Under the pieces are notes generated by a model. The model saw nothing but the letters and a program-made list of their open reading frames with translations, ran no database searches and had not been told where the DNA came from. From positions 1 to 7,684 of the forward strand of contig JAQGLQ010000154.1 in assembly GCA_028292785.1 (NCBI GenBank): a DNA stretch of 7,684 nt. Direction: 5' to 3'. The DNA comes from Noviherbaspirillum sp. Lineage in GTDB: Bacteria; Pseudomonadota; Gammaproteobacteria; Burkholderiales; Burkholderiaceae. The translations under genes were made by a program, and so were the position numbers. This document shows positions 1 through 6,309 of the stretch, piece by piece (positions within the stretch are counted from its first letter, which is position 1; every line of letters begins with the position of its first letter).

Positions 1-1007
1 CCCGCGGGCGGCTGTGCAGCTGGGGTGGGCGCGGCGCTCACCTCGAAGGAAGGCGGCGACACCTCGAAGGTGACGCAATAATCCATTGCCGTTTCCTCGA
101 AGTCTTTTTCGCGCCCGAGGCGCTGCAGCAGTTCGAGCAGCAGCAGCCAGGGCGCCTCGCCACCGCCCCGTTCACCGATGGCGAGCATGGGACGCAGCAC
201 CCCGATCAGGGCGTCCGTCCCGGCCAATGCGAGCTCGCGCCCGGCCGCGCGCAAACCCTGCAAGGCTGACAGCAGGGCGGCGCAGCCTTCGATACTGGCG
301 TGCGTCATTCCGCTGAAATCAAAGCGCACCGGCGCCCCGTCGCTTACCAGCAGGCCCTGCAGGCGCGGCGCGGCATCGGCGTCGAGCTTGCCCGCAAAGC
401 GCGCGCTCGGCGCCACACCTGTCCAGGCGGCAGCCGGGGTGTCTGGCGGCACCCGTCCGGTATACGCGGGCGGCGACGTTTCGAAATGGCTGGCGTAATC
501 GATCGCGATGCTCTCGAAGTCGGATTCGCGGCCCTGCGCCTGGTACAGGTCGAACAGCATCCACCAGGGTTGGCGCTCGTTGCGGCCGAGCCCGGGCAAG
601 CTGCCCAGCAGCATCTGTTCGGCGAGGTCAGCCTGCCCATTCGCGTAGAGAATCGCGCTTTCCTCGACCACGGGCGCGCTGGCCGGGACGGCGGCGGCGT
701 CGGGCAGGTCGGACAGGGTAAGGGGTTCGCCCGCGGGCGCGGCGTCGACGATGCTCGCCGCAGCCGCCGGGATGCGCCGTGCGCTGCCCCAGGCGGCCCC
801 GGTATCGGCGAACATGTCCGTCGTCATTTCCAGTTCGATCGCGTCGATCTTGGCGGCGGTGGCGCGGGCGATGTCGCGCTGACGTTCGCGCTCGGTCTCG
901 CTGGAGAGAGGGGACCCGGGGGCCGACGTTTCCTCGGGGCGCGGGCGTGCCGCCGGCCGGCTTGCCGGCACCTCGTTCTTTTTCTTTAAAAAGGAGAAGA
1001 AGCGCAC
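1..1007 (-). CDS. STAS-domain protein with duplicated helical module (3' end outside window)
   Basis: I do not recognise a named gene. The frame is open from a GTG at 1007 to the left edge (335 codons, no stop). GTG is chosen because it is the only usual start codon after the upstream in-frame TGA, and it gives a plausible N-terminus, MRFFSFLKKK. Residues 11-115 are a low-complexity Pro/Ala/Glu/Arg-rich segment. Residues 117-182 look helical and TPR-like, ending in a block with W148, GRE 159-161, DFE 163-165, DY 170-171 and SPP 178-180. Residues 202-283 resemble a STAS domain of the MlaB/anti-anti-sigma kind (beta strand RFDFSGM 228-234, helix 238-255, strand ELALAG 258-263). The helical block then recurs at 287-321. 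STAS domains usually act in protein-protein contacts; the partner is unknown. No signal peptide or membrane segment is seen. The gene follows the dksA terminator, so it probably has its own promoter. Coding is near certain; function is open. Confidence 0.8.
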   Translation of the reverse strand, partial: MRFFSFLKKKNEVPASRPAARPRPEETSAPGSPLSSETERERQRDIARATAAKIDAIELEMTTDMFADTGAAWGSARRIPAAAASIVDAAPAGEPLTLSDLPDAAAVPASAPVVEESAILYANGQADLAEQMLLGSLPGLGRNERQPWWMLFDLYQAQGRESDFESIAIDYASHFETSPPAYTGRVPPDTPAAAWTGVAPSARFAGKLDADAAPRLQGLLVSDGAPVRFDFSGMTHASIEGCAALLSALQGLRAAGRELALAGTDALIGVLRPMLAIGERGGGEAPWLLLLELLQRLGREKDFEETAMDYCVTFEVSPPSFEVSAAPTPAAQPPA

Positions 1008-1020
1008 GTCGTTCCCGTTG

Positions 1021-1056
1021 GTTGCGTTTGTCGCGTTTGTCGCCTGTGTCGCGTTT
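1021..1056. repeat. 9-bp tandem repeat, four copies
   Basis: Read on the plus strand, four consecutive 9-mers are GTTGCGTTT, GTCGCGTTT, GTCGCCTGT and GTCGCGTTT, followed by a decaying unit beginning GTTGTT. On the minus strand, where the next gene is read, the unit is AAACGCGAC. The array ends about 14 bases before the GTG start, so it sits in the leader of that mRNA or across its promoter. It may be a slippage product or a spaced binding site; the sequence does not decide which. Confidence 0.7.
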
Positions 1057-1220
1057 GTTGTTCAGCGCCTCAGCCTGGAGCGCTCGTCCACGACGTTAGC
1101 ATGGACGCAACCAGGGCGTGCCGCGCACACCTGCGCCCGCGCAAAGGCTGTGCGGTGCACGCTAGTGTATCCGATGAGAAAGTTTCTGAGCGCAGGTACC
1201 GCAGGGAGCACGGCAGGCGT

Positions 1221-1257
1221 AAAAATGCGAAAAGCATGCGCCGGGCGCATGCTTCTC
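1221..1257 (-). terminator. Intrinsic terminator downstream of dksA
   Basis: A perfect inverted repeat has AAGCATGCGCC at 1232-1242 and its exact complement at 1244-1254 around one central base. One mismatch further out, the arms extend to 1229 and 1257. On the minus strand the GC-rich stem is followed by a T-rich stretch with TTTT and then TTTTT (1225-1221). It begins about 60 bases after the dksA stop codon and is oriented to end the dksA transcript. There is no T-run on the plus-strand side. Confidence 0.85.
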
Positions 1258-1315
1258 AAAGGCGGAACCCAAGGTCGAGGCCCAGGGCGGGTCCCAAGGG
1301 AGAGACCTGGAACGA

Positions 1316-2224
1316 TCAGTCGCCGTACAGCTTTTGCTTCAGTTCGCGGCGCTGTTGCGCTTCCAGCGACAGCGTCGCGGTCGGACGCGCAAGCAGGCGC
1401 GGAATGCCGATCGGCTCGCCGGTCTCTTCGCACCAGCCATAATCGCCGGAATCGATGCTGGCGATCGCCTGCTGAACCTTCTTCAGCAGCTTGCGTTCGC
1501 GGTCGCGGGTACGCAATTCGAGCGCATGCTCCTCCTCGATCGTCGCACGGTCGGCCGGATCGGGCACCAGCACGGTTTCGCGCAGATGTTCGGTCGTTTC
1601 GCCGGCGTTTTTCAGCAGGTCCTTTTCGAGCTGCTGCAGACGCGCCTTGAAAAAGGCGAGCTGCGCCTGGTTCATGTAGTCCTTGTCGCTCATCTTGAGC
1701 AGCTGCTCTTCGGTCAGCAGCACGCCGTCTTCCGCGACAGCTGGGTTGGGTTTGCTTGTTTTAGTGGCCACTTCGCTTACTTTCGAAACTACGGTTTGTT
1801 CAATTTTATCTATTAGTCCCGTGCTTGCCTCGTTACTGCTCATGTGCCCGCCGGGCGCCGTCTGATCGGACTTCACGCCTGTGCCGGCTTCTTCCTGCGC
1901 ATGATCCGGCGTGCTTTCCGTGCGTCGCTTTGCCGCCGCAGCCGTGACTGTGCCGGATTTTGCTGCCGCCGTCACCTTTTTCGCGCTAACGCGTGCCGTC
2001 GTGGTTTTAGCGACAACTTTTGCCGTGGCTTCCGGTGCTGAACTGACAATGGGATTCGCGGCGCTTTTCCTGGCAGGCTTGGCCGGCTTGCCTATCGCCT
2101 GGGTGGATGCAGAAGTTTTTCCAGGTGCTTTCGTTCCGCCGGCTTTGGCGGCTTTCGGTCCCGACCCCGCCGTGCCCTTGGCTGCAGTGCCGCCGGCGGC
2201 CGATTTCTTGACAGTTGCCTTCAT
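1316..2224 (-). CDS. dksA: RNA polymerase-binding transcription factor DksA with long basic N-terminal extension
   Basis: DksA binds the RNA polymerase secondary channel and, with ppGpp, adjusts initiation at rRNA and amino-acid promoters. The protein is 302 residues, about twice the usual 135-150. The core starts near residue 169 (LLTEEQLLKMS). The coiled-coil tip has the functional DPADRA motif with D222, D225 and A227. The zinc-finger region reads CEET at 265-268 and SLEA at 286-289, so only one of four cysteines remains; this cysteine-poor form occurs in alpha- and betaproteobacteria. Residues 1-127 are rich in Ala, Lys, Thr and Pro, like histone H1 tails. The ATG at 2224 is preferred because GCGGGGGTTACC precedes it; an in-frame TTG at 2287 has no such site, and the internal ATG at 1843 would give a conventional 175-residue protein. 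A strong terminator follows. Family assignment is sure; the start is likely but not proven. Confidence 0.93.
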   Translation of the reverse strand: MKATVKKSAAGGTAAKGTAGSGPKAAKAGGTKAPGKTSASTQAIGKPAKPARKSAANPIVSSAPEATAKVVAKTTTARVSAKKVTAAAKSGTVTAAAAKRRTESTPDHAQEEAGTGVKSDQTAPGGHMSSNEASTGLIDKIEQTVVSKVSEVATKTSKPNPAVAEDGVLLTEEQLLKMSDKDYMNQAQLAFFKARLQQLEKDLLKNAGETTEHLRETVLVPDPADRATIEEEHALELRTRDRERKLLKKVQQAIASIDSGDYGWCEETGEPIGIPRLLARPTATLSLEAQQRRELKQKLYGD

Positions 2225-2345
2225 GGTAACCCCCGCTTTCAATGAAAGACCGGCATCCTGAGACGTACTGAAAAGCCATACCGCCAACGCTGATATCGCG
2301 TGGTGCCGGTTGTTTCATCGGAAGGATATCGCCGGGCATCCTGCG

Positions 2346-2371
2346 TGGCACCTGTTGCCAAATATTGTCAA
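2346..2371 (-). promoter_or_regulatory. Possible dksA control region: TTGACA hexamer and two overlapping dyads
   Basis: On the minus strand a consensus -35 hexamer TTGACA lies at 2371-2366, about 140 bases before the dksA start, but no convincing -10 follows at the usual distance. The hexamer overlaps an imperfect 7-1-7 dyad, TGACAAT-A-TTTGGCA (2370-2356, 5 of 7 pairs). A perfect dyad, TGGCA-N5-TGCCA (2360-2346), overlaps that. The clustering suggests control sequence, but each element alone could be chance. Confidence 0.25.
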
Positions 2372-2415
2372 ATCGTTACCGTTGCCGCTTGAACCTAGAT
2401 CAACATCCGTTTAGT

Positions 2416-3453
2416 TTATACCAAACATTGTTCCAGTCCGCGAATAAAAGTTTCCCTCGGGAGATTTTTGCCAATGAAGACCAGCTTGCTTCCGCGTTCT
2501 TCATCATTGCTCCATTTCGCTCCCAGATCGCTGCCCATGATCTGATGCACGCCCTGGAACACAACCTTGCGCTCCGCGCCCTGCATCCATAAAACGCCCT
2601 TGTAGCGCAGCATGCGCGGTCCGTACACTTGCACCAGGCCGCCCAGCAGTTCGTCCAGCTTCGCGCTGTCGAACGGGCGCGAGCTGCGGAAGGTGAAAGC
2701 GGCGATGTCGTCGGAATGGTGGGCGTGATGATGATCATGGTAGGCATGCTCATGGTCGCAATGGTCGTCGCAATCGTGCTCATGCGCATGCTCATCCGCG
2801 GCAAGAAAATCCGGATCGATTTCCAGCTTGTCGTTAAGGTTAAAGCCCCGCAAGTCGAGCACCTCGGCGATCGGCGTCTGGCCGAACTCGGAGACGCGGA
2901 TCGCAGCGCGCGGATTGATGCGCTTCAGGCGCGCCGTGACGGCTGTCAATTCATCCGCGCCGACGAGATCGGTTTTCGAGAGCAGCATCTTGTCGGCGAA
3001 GCCGACCTGGCGTTGCGCTTCTTCATGCTGGTCGAGCTGCTGCATTGCGTGCCTGGCATCGACCACGGTAACCACCGCGTCCAGCATGTAGTTGGCGGCG
3101 ACTTCATCATCCATGAAAAATGTCTGCGCGACCGGCCCTGGATTTGCCAGCCCGGTGGTCTCGATCACCACATGATCGAAATCGAGTTCGCCCGCATGGC
3201 GCCTTTGCGCGAGCGAGCCGAGCGCTACGATCAGGTCGCCGCGCACGGTGCAGCAGATGCAGCCGTTGCTCATTTCAACTATCTGCTCACCGCTCTGCTG
3301 CACCAGGATTTCATTGTCAATGTTTTCCTGGCCGAATTCATTTTCGATCACGGCGATCTTGTAGCCGTGCGGCTCGCGCAGGATACGATTGAGCAGGGTG
3401 GTTTTGCCGGCGCCGAGAAAGCCGGTGAGGATGGTGGTGGGTATCAGTGCCAT
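2416..3453 (-). CDS. COG0523 (CobW-family) GTPase, probable zinc chaperone
   Basis: A member of the COG0523 G3E GTPases, many of which serve as metal chaperones that help deliver zinc under shortage. The 345 residues show Walker A GFLGAGKTT (11-19), ENEFG (37-41), the family metal-binding motif CxCC as CICC (65-68), a switch/Walker B segment ending ETTGLANP (98-105), and SKTD (159-162) in place of the guanine-specificity NKxD. A histidine-, aspartate- and cysteine-rich loop at 221-246 probably binds metal. The C-terminal CobW domain runs from about 253 to 343. The gene starts 30 bases after the end of the Fur-family gene on the same strand, so the two are probably co-transcribed. That neighbour favours a zinc role over cobalamin or nitrile hydratase roles known for other subgroups. 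No cobalamin genes are nearby. The ATG at 3453 is the natural start, placing Walker A at residue 11. Confidence 0.92.
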   Translation of the reverse strand: MALIPTTILTGFLGAGKTTLLNRILREPHGYKIAVIENEFGQENIDNEILVQQSGEQIVEMSNGCICCTVRGDLIVALGSLAQRRHAGELDFDHVVIETTGLANPGPVAQTFFMDDEVAANYMLDAVVTVVDARHAMQQLDQHEEAQRQVGFADKMLLSKTDLVGADELTAVTARLKRINPRAAIRVSEFGQTPIAEVLDLRGFNLNDKLEIDPDFLAADEHAHEHDCDDHCDHEHAYHDHHHAHHSDDIAAFTFRSSRPFDSAKLDELLGGLVQVYGPRMLRYKGVLWMQGAERKVVFQGVHQIMGSDLGAKWSNDEERGSKLVFIGKNLPRETFIRGLEQCLV

Positions 3454-3483
3454 GGTCGGAATCGTCGTATAGGAATAAGGCGG

Positions 3484-4014
3484 TCATGGTGCGCAATCGG
3501 CGCACCATCCCTTGATCGTGAATTCGATGTCATGGCTGCGGAAACCCTTGCCGAGGGTCTCCTGCAGCGCGTCTTGCAACAATCCTGCTTCGCCGATGCT
3601 GTCGAGACAGAACACTCTCGCGCAGCGCGTGCACTTGAAGTGGCCATGCTGATGCTGCGGCACATGCCCCTCCTCGTGCCCGCTCTGCCCATGTTCCGTG
3701 CCGTGCTCGGCGCCGGCGCTGTAACGGAACACGCGGTCGTCGCCGGAAATCTTGTGCGCCAGCCCGGCATCCGTCAGGCAATCGAGCGCCCGGTACAGCG
3801 TCACCCGATCCATATCGGCGAATGTGTCCTGCACATCCTGGTGGGAAAATGCGCGCCGGGCGCCGAGCAGCGCCGCCAGCACCTTGACCCTCGCCGCGGT
3901 GACCCGCACCGAGGCGTTCTGCAATTGCGTTTCGGCGAGTTCCAGCAATGCGTCCGAATCGGCCTTGCGACCGCGTGCCGCGCCGGGAGGGATGGGCTTG
4001 GCTCTTGAAATCAT
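3484..4014 (-). CDS. zur: Fur-family metalloregulator, probably Zur
   Basis: A Fur-family repressor that with bound metal blocks its target promoters. The 176 residues contain a winged-helix domain at about 36-100 with recognition helix DRVTLYRALDCL (69-80). The dimerization part has HxHxxxC at the metal/structural site (H123, H125, C128), CxxC as C128/C131, and a second CxxC as C171/C174 near the C-terminus. Residues 104-125 form a histidine-rich loop. The zinc assignment rests on the downstream COG0523 gene and the cysteine pairs; sequence alone cannot fully exclude an iron or peroxide sensor. The ATG at 4014 has only a weak ribosome site but is the first start in the frame and leaves a complete fold. 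The gene is first in a probable two-gene operon and is preceded by a Fur-type inverted repeat at 4060-4076, which suggests autoregulation. Confidence 0.88.
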   Translation of the reverse strand: MISRAKPIPPGAARGRKADSDALLELAETQLQNASVRVTAARVKVLAALLGARRAFSHQDVQDTFADMDRVTLYRALDCLTDAGLAHKISGDDRVFRYSAGAEHGTEHGQSGHEEGHVPQHQHGHFKCTRCARVFCLDSIGEAGLLQDALQETLGKGFRSHDIEFTIKGWCADCAP

Positions 4015-4046
4015 GGAACCGGTCCGGGAAACAAAAATGTCATCGA

Positions 4047-4076
4047 ATTATGCCCCAATCTGCAATTGAGTTGCAG
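4047..4076 (-). promoter_or_regulatory. Candidate zur promoter with overlapping Zur-type operator
   Basis: On the minus strand the sequence CTGCAACTCAATTGCAG (4076-4060) is an inverted repeat. Read in the 7-1-7 layout typical of Fur-family boxes it is TGCAACT-C-AATTGCA, with 6 of 7 pairs complementary plus a matching flanking C/G pair. A -10-like CATAAT follows at 4052-4047. The region about 17-18 bases upstream of it, where the -35 would lie, falls inside the dyad (CTGCAA or TGCAAC, a weak -35). The arrangement fits a repressor covering its own promoter 33-62 bases before the start codon. The site is visible in sequence; assigning it to Zur is inference. Confidence 0.45.
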
Positions 4077-4088
4077 TTATCGCACCGG

Positions 4089-5291
4089 TCAGGGCTTTTG
4101 AAGCATCAGGCCCTTCAGGTACTCGCCTTCAGGGAAGCTGGTCGTCATCGGATGGTCGGCGCCGGCCGACAGCCTTTTCAGGATGCGCGCATCGACCTTG
4201 GCATCGTTGGCGGCGCCGGCCACGATTTTCTGGAACAGGTCTGCGCCGATCGCGCCGGAACAGGAATACGTGAACAGCAGGCCGCCTTCGCGCAGCAATT
4301 GCAGGCCGAGCAGGTTGATGTCCTTGTAGGCGCGCGCCGCGCGCTCCGTCTGTTCGGGCGAGGCGGCGAACTTCGGCGGATCGAGCACGATCAGGTCGAA
4401 GGATTTTCCCTGCTCGCGCAGCGCGCGCAGCGTTTTGAATACATCGGCGTCCAGCCATTCCGCTTTGGCCGCATCGAAGCCGTTGAGCGCCATGTTGCGC
4501 CGGCCCACGGCGAGCGCTTCGCCCGATGAGTCGATCGACAGCACGCTCTTTGCGCCGCCCTTGAGAGCGGCCAGCGAAAAGCCGCCGGTATAGCAGAAGC
4601 AGTTGAGCACGTCGCGCCCCGCCGCGTTTTCCATCACCAGCCGCCGGTTGTCGCGCTGATCGATGTAAAAACCTGTCTTGTGGCCATTCTTGATGTCGAC
4701 CGCGTAGCGCACCCCATTTTCCGTCACCAGGGTTTCCTGCGGCGGTTCCGCGCCGGCCAGTATTCCCGTGACCCGCGCCAGGCCTTCGCGTTCGCGTACC
4801 GAAGCGTCGGAGCGCTCGTAGATATTGGGGCAGCCGGTTTCAGCCATCAGCGCCTGGACGATGGGCGTCTTCCAGGCTTCGACGCCGGCCGATTGGAACT
4901 GGCAGACGAGATAACCCTGTCTGCCGCCATACCAGTCGGCCACCAGGCCCGGGAAGCCGTCAGCCTCGCCGAAGATGAGCCGGATGGCGTCGGTGTCCTT
5001 TACCGCCGCCAAGCGGTAGGCAAGCGCCTTCGCGATGCGGCGCTTGATCAAGGCATGGTCGACCGGCTCGTTGTCGAGGAAGCTCCATACCCGGGCGCGG
5101 ATATGCGATTTCGGACTGAAGGCGGCGCGCGCCAGGAACTGGCCGGAGGACGATTGCACCAGAGCCGTCACGCCGGATCTGGATTTTTCCTCGGGCTTGC
5201 CTTCCACGCGTTCGATCGCCGTGGAGAATATCCATGGATGCCGGCGCAGCACGCTTTTTTCCTTGCCGGGCTTGAGGGTAATGGTCAACAT
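4089..5291 (-). CDS. rlmI: 23S rRNA (cytosine-5)-methyltransferase RlmI
   Basis: RlmI uses S-adenosylmethionine to make m5C1962 in 23S rRNA in E. coli. The protein has 400 residues, against 396 in E. coli. The N-terminus is a PUA RNA-binding domain (about 1-75, with RRHPWIFS 16-23), followed by a linker domain to about residue 190. The Rossmann methyltransferase part shows FYIDQRDNR (208-216), SAM motif I NCFCYTGGFSL (230-240), an acidic residue in SIDSSGEAL (252-260), motif IV DPPKF (304-308), and TYSCSG (341-346) with the catalytic-type cysteine C344. The ATG at 5291 matches the usual family start although the ribosome site is poor. It lies 41 bases after xerC on the same strand, so it may be the last gene of the dapF-xerC transcript. 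Paralogous RlmK/YccW-like proteins share these motifs, so the exact target base is by homology only. Confidence 0.9.
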   Translation of the reverse strand: MLTITLKPGKEKSVLRRHPWIFSTAIERVEGKPEEKSRSGVTALVQSSSGQFLARAAFSPKSHIRARVWSFLDNEPVDHALIKRRIAKALAYRLAAVKDTDAIRLIFGEADGFPGLVADWYGGRQGYLVCQFQSAGVEAWKTPIVQALMAETGCPNIYERSDASVREREGLARVTGILAGAEPPQETLVTENGVRYAVDIKNGHKTGFYIDQRDNRRLVMENAAGRDVLNCFCYTGGFSLAALKGGAKSVLSIDSSGEALAVGRRNMALNGFDAAKAEWLDADVFKTLRALREQGKSFDLIVLDPPKFAASPEQTERAARAYKDINLLGLQLLREGGLLFTYSCSGAIGADLFQKIVAGAANDAKVDARILKRLSAGADHPMTTSFPEGEYLKGLMLQKP

Positions 5292-5332
5292 GAGGATGCT
5301 TTAAAGGTTCGGTGGCAGCGCCGCAAACGCGT

Positions 5333-6298
5333 CTACTCCCCGGATTTGATCTTCCTGGCGCGCGGATGGGCAGCGTCGTAGACCTGCGTCAGTCGCTGGA
5401 AATCGAGCGAGGTATAGACCTGGGTGGCGGTAATCGACGCATGGCCGAGCATCTCCTGGACGGCGCGCAGGTCGCCTGAAGACTGCAGCACATGCGACGC
5501 GAAGGAATGGCGCAAGACATGCGGATGCACGTCGGCCGGAATGCCGAGGGATTGCGCATGGGCCTTCAGCCGATGTTGCAGCACGCGCGGCGTCATGCGG
5601 TTACCGCGCGCCGAAAGGAAAAGCGGGTGCGGATCCGTCTTGACCAGCGTACCCCGCACTGCGAGCCATGCCTTGATCGCTTTGATCGCCGGTCCGCCGA
5701 CCGGCACATTGCGGCGCTTGTTGCCCTTGCCGGTCACCGCCACTTCCTGTTCGTCGAAATTGATCCATCCGGCCGAGACGTAATTGCCGTCCTTGACGAA
5801 ATGGACATCGAGCGCGGCCAGTTCGGACACCCGCAAGCCGCTCGAATACAGCAGCTCGAACATCGCGCGGTTGCATCGCTGACTTGGCGCATCCGCATCC
5901 TTGCCGGGACTCGCTTCCGAAACAACGCGCACCGCATCGTCGGCCGACAAGGCCTTCGGCAGCGGTTTGCTGCGCTTGGGCGCTTTCACGCCGACCACCG
6001 GATTGGATGGCAGCGTGGTCTGATCCGCCAGCCAATCGAAGAATCCCCGCCAGGCCGACAGCTTGCGCGCTATCGAGCGCGGATTCAGACCCTTGGCGTG
6101 CAATTGCGAGGCGAATTTGCGCACATGGAAATGCGTCACCGTCGGGAACGCGGTATCGTTCGCCAGCGCTTCGGTGTACGCCGCAAGTTCGGCGAGATCG
6201 CGGCCGTAGTTGCTGACCGTGTGCGGCGACAGCTGGCGCTGCGTCCTGAGGTTATCCAGGTAGCCGGCGAGGTAGGCCTGATTGGTCTCGGCGTTCAA
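5333..6298 (-). CDS. xerC: Tyrosine recombinase XerC
   Basis: XerC acts with XerD at dif, assisted by FtsK, to resolve chromosome dimers into monomers before division. From the TTG at 6298 the protein is 321 residues (E. coli XerC is 298). The N-terminal SAM-like core-binding domain covers about 5-95 (RQLSPHTVSNY 21-31) and the catalytic domain about 115-305. All six active-site residues are visible: R156 (SSGLR), K191 (GKGNK), H260 and R263 (HVLRHSFASH), H286 (MLGHASI) and nucleophile Y295. The frame remains open far upstream, but those residues are out-of-frame reading of DUF484. No ATG or GTG exists near the family N-terminus; TTG at 6298 fits best and CTG at 6313 is the alternative. It starts 11 bases after the DUF484 stop, which suggests translational coupling. 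It is called XerC rather than XerD from its dapF-DUF484 context. Confidence 0.92.
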   Translation of the reverse strand: MNAETNQAYLAGYLDNLRTQRQLSPHTVSNYGRDLAELAAYTEALANDTAFPTVTHFHVRKFASQLHAKGLNPRSIARKLSAWRGFFDWLADQTTLPSNPVVGVKAPKRSKPLPKALSADDAVRVVSEASPGKDADAPSQRCNRAMFELLYSSGLRVSELAALDVHFVKDGNYVSAGWINFDEQEVAVTGKGNKRRNVPVGGPAIKAIKAWLAVRGTLVKTDPHPLFLSARGNRMTPRVLQHRLKAHAQSLGIPADVHPHVLRHSFASHVLQSSGDLRAVQEMLGHASITATQVYTSLDFQRLTQVYDAAHPRARKIKSGE

Positions 6299-6309
6299 GG
6301 GATGGCTGT

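Larger units (their letters stand above)
1008..1315. other. Intergenic region between dksA and the STAS-domain gene
   Basis: This 308-base gap separates two minus-strand genes. It holds the dksA terminator (1221-1257) and a 9-bp tandem repeat next to the downstream start codon (1021-1056). The promoter of the STAS-domain gene should lie between them. The best -10-like hexamer I find on the minus strand is TACACT near 1168, without a good -35, so I do not call a promoter. Open frames on either strand here lack a ribosome binding site and recognisable protein character. Confidence 0.6.

Noticed and set aside
1018..1650. Plus-strand frame beginning MVAFVAFVACVAFV, resembling a signal or membrane peptide
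   Set aside because: The hydrophobic start is just the 9-bp tandem repeat read on the plus strand. The rest runs through the dksA terminator and antisense to dksA with no coherent protein character.
2225..2287. Longer DksA from a TTG at 2287
   Set aside because: The extra 21 residues have no ribosome site, no basic low-complexity character and no family support, whereas the ATG at 2224 has a G-rich site at normal spacing.
4060..4076. The same dyad as a terminator for rlmI
   Set aside because: The arms are only six pairs, GC content is modest and no T-run follows on the minus strand, so an operator is the better reading.
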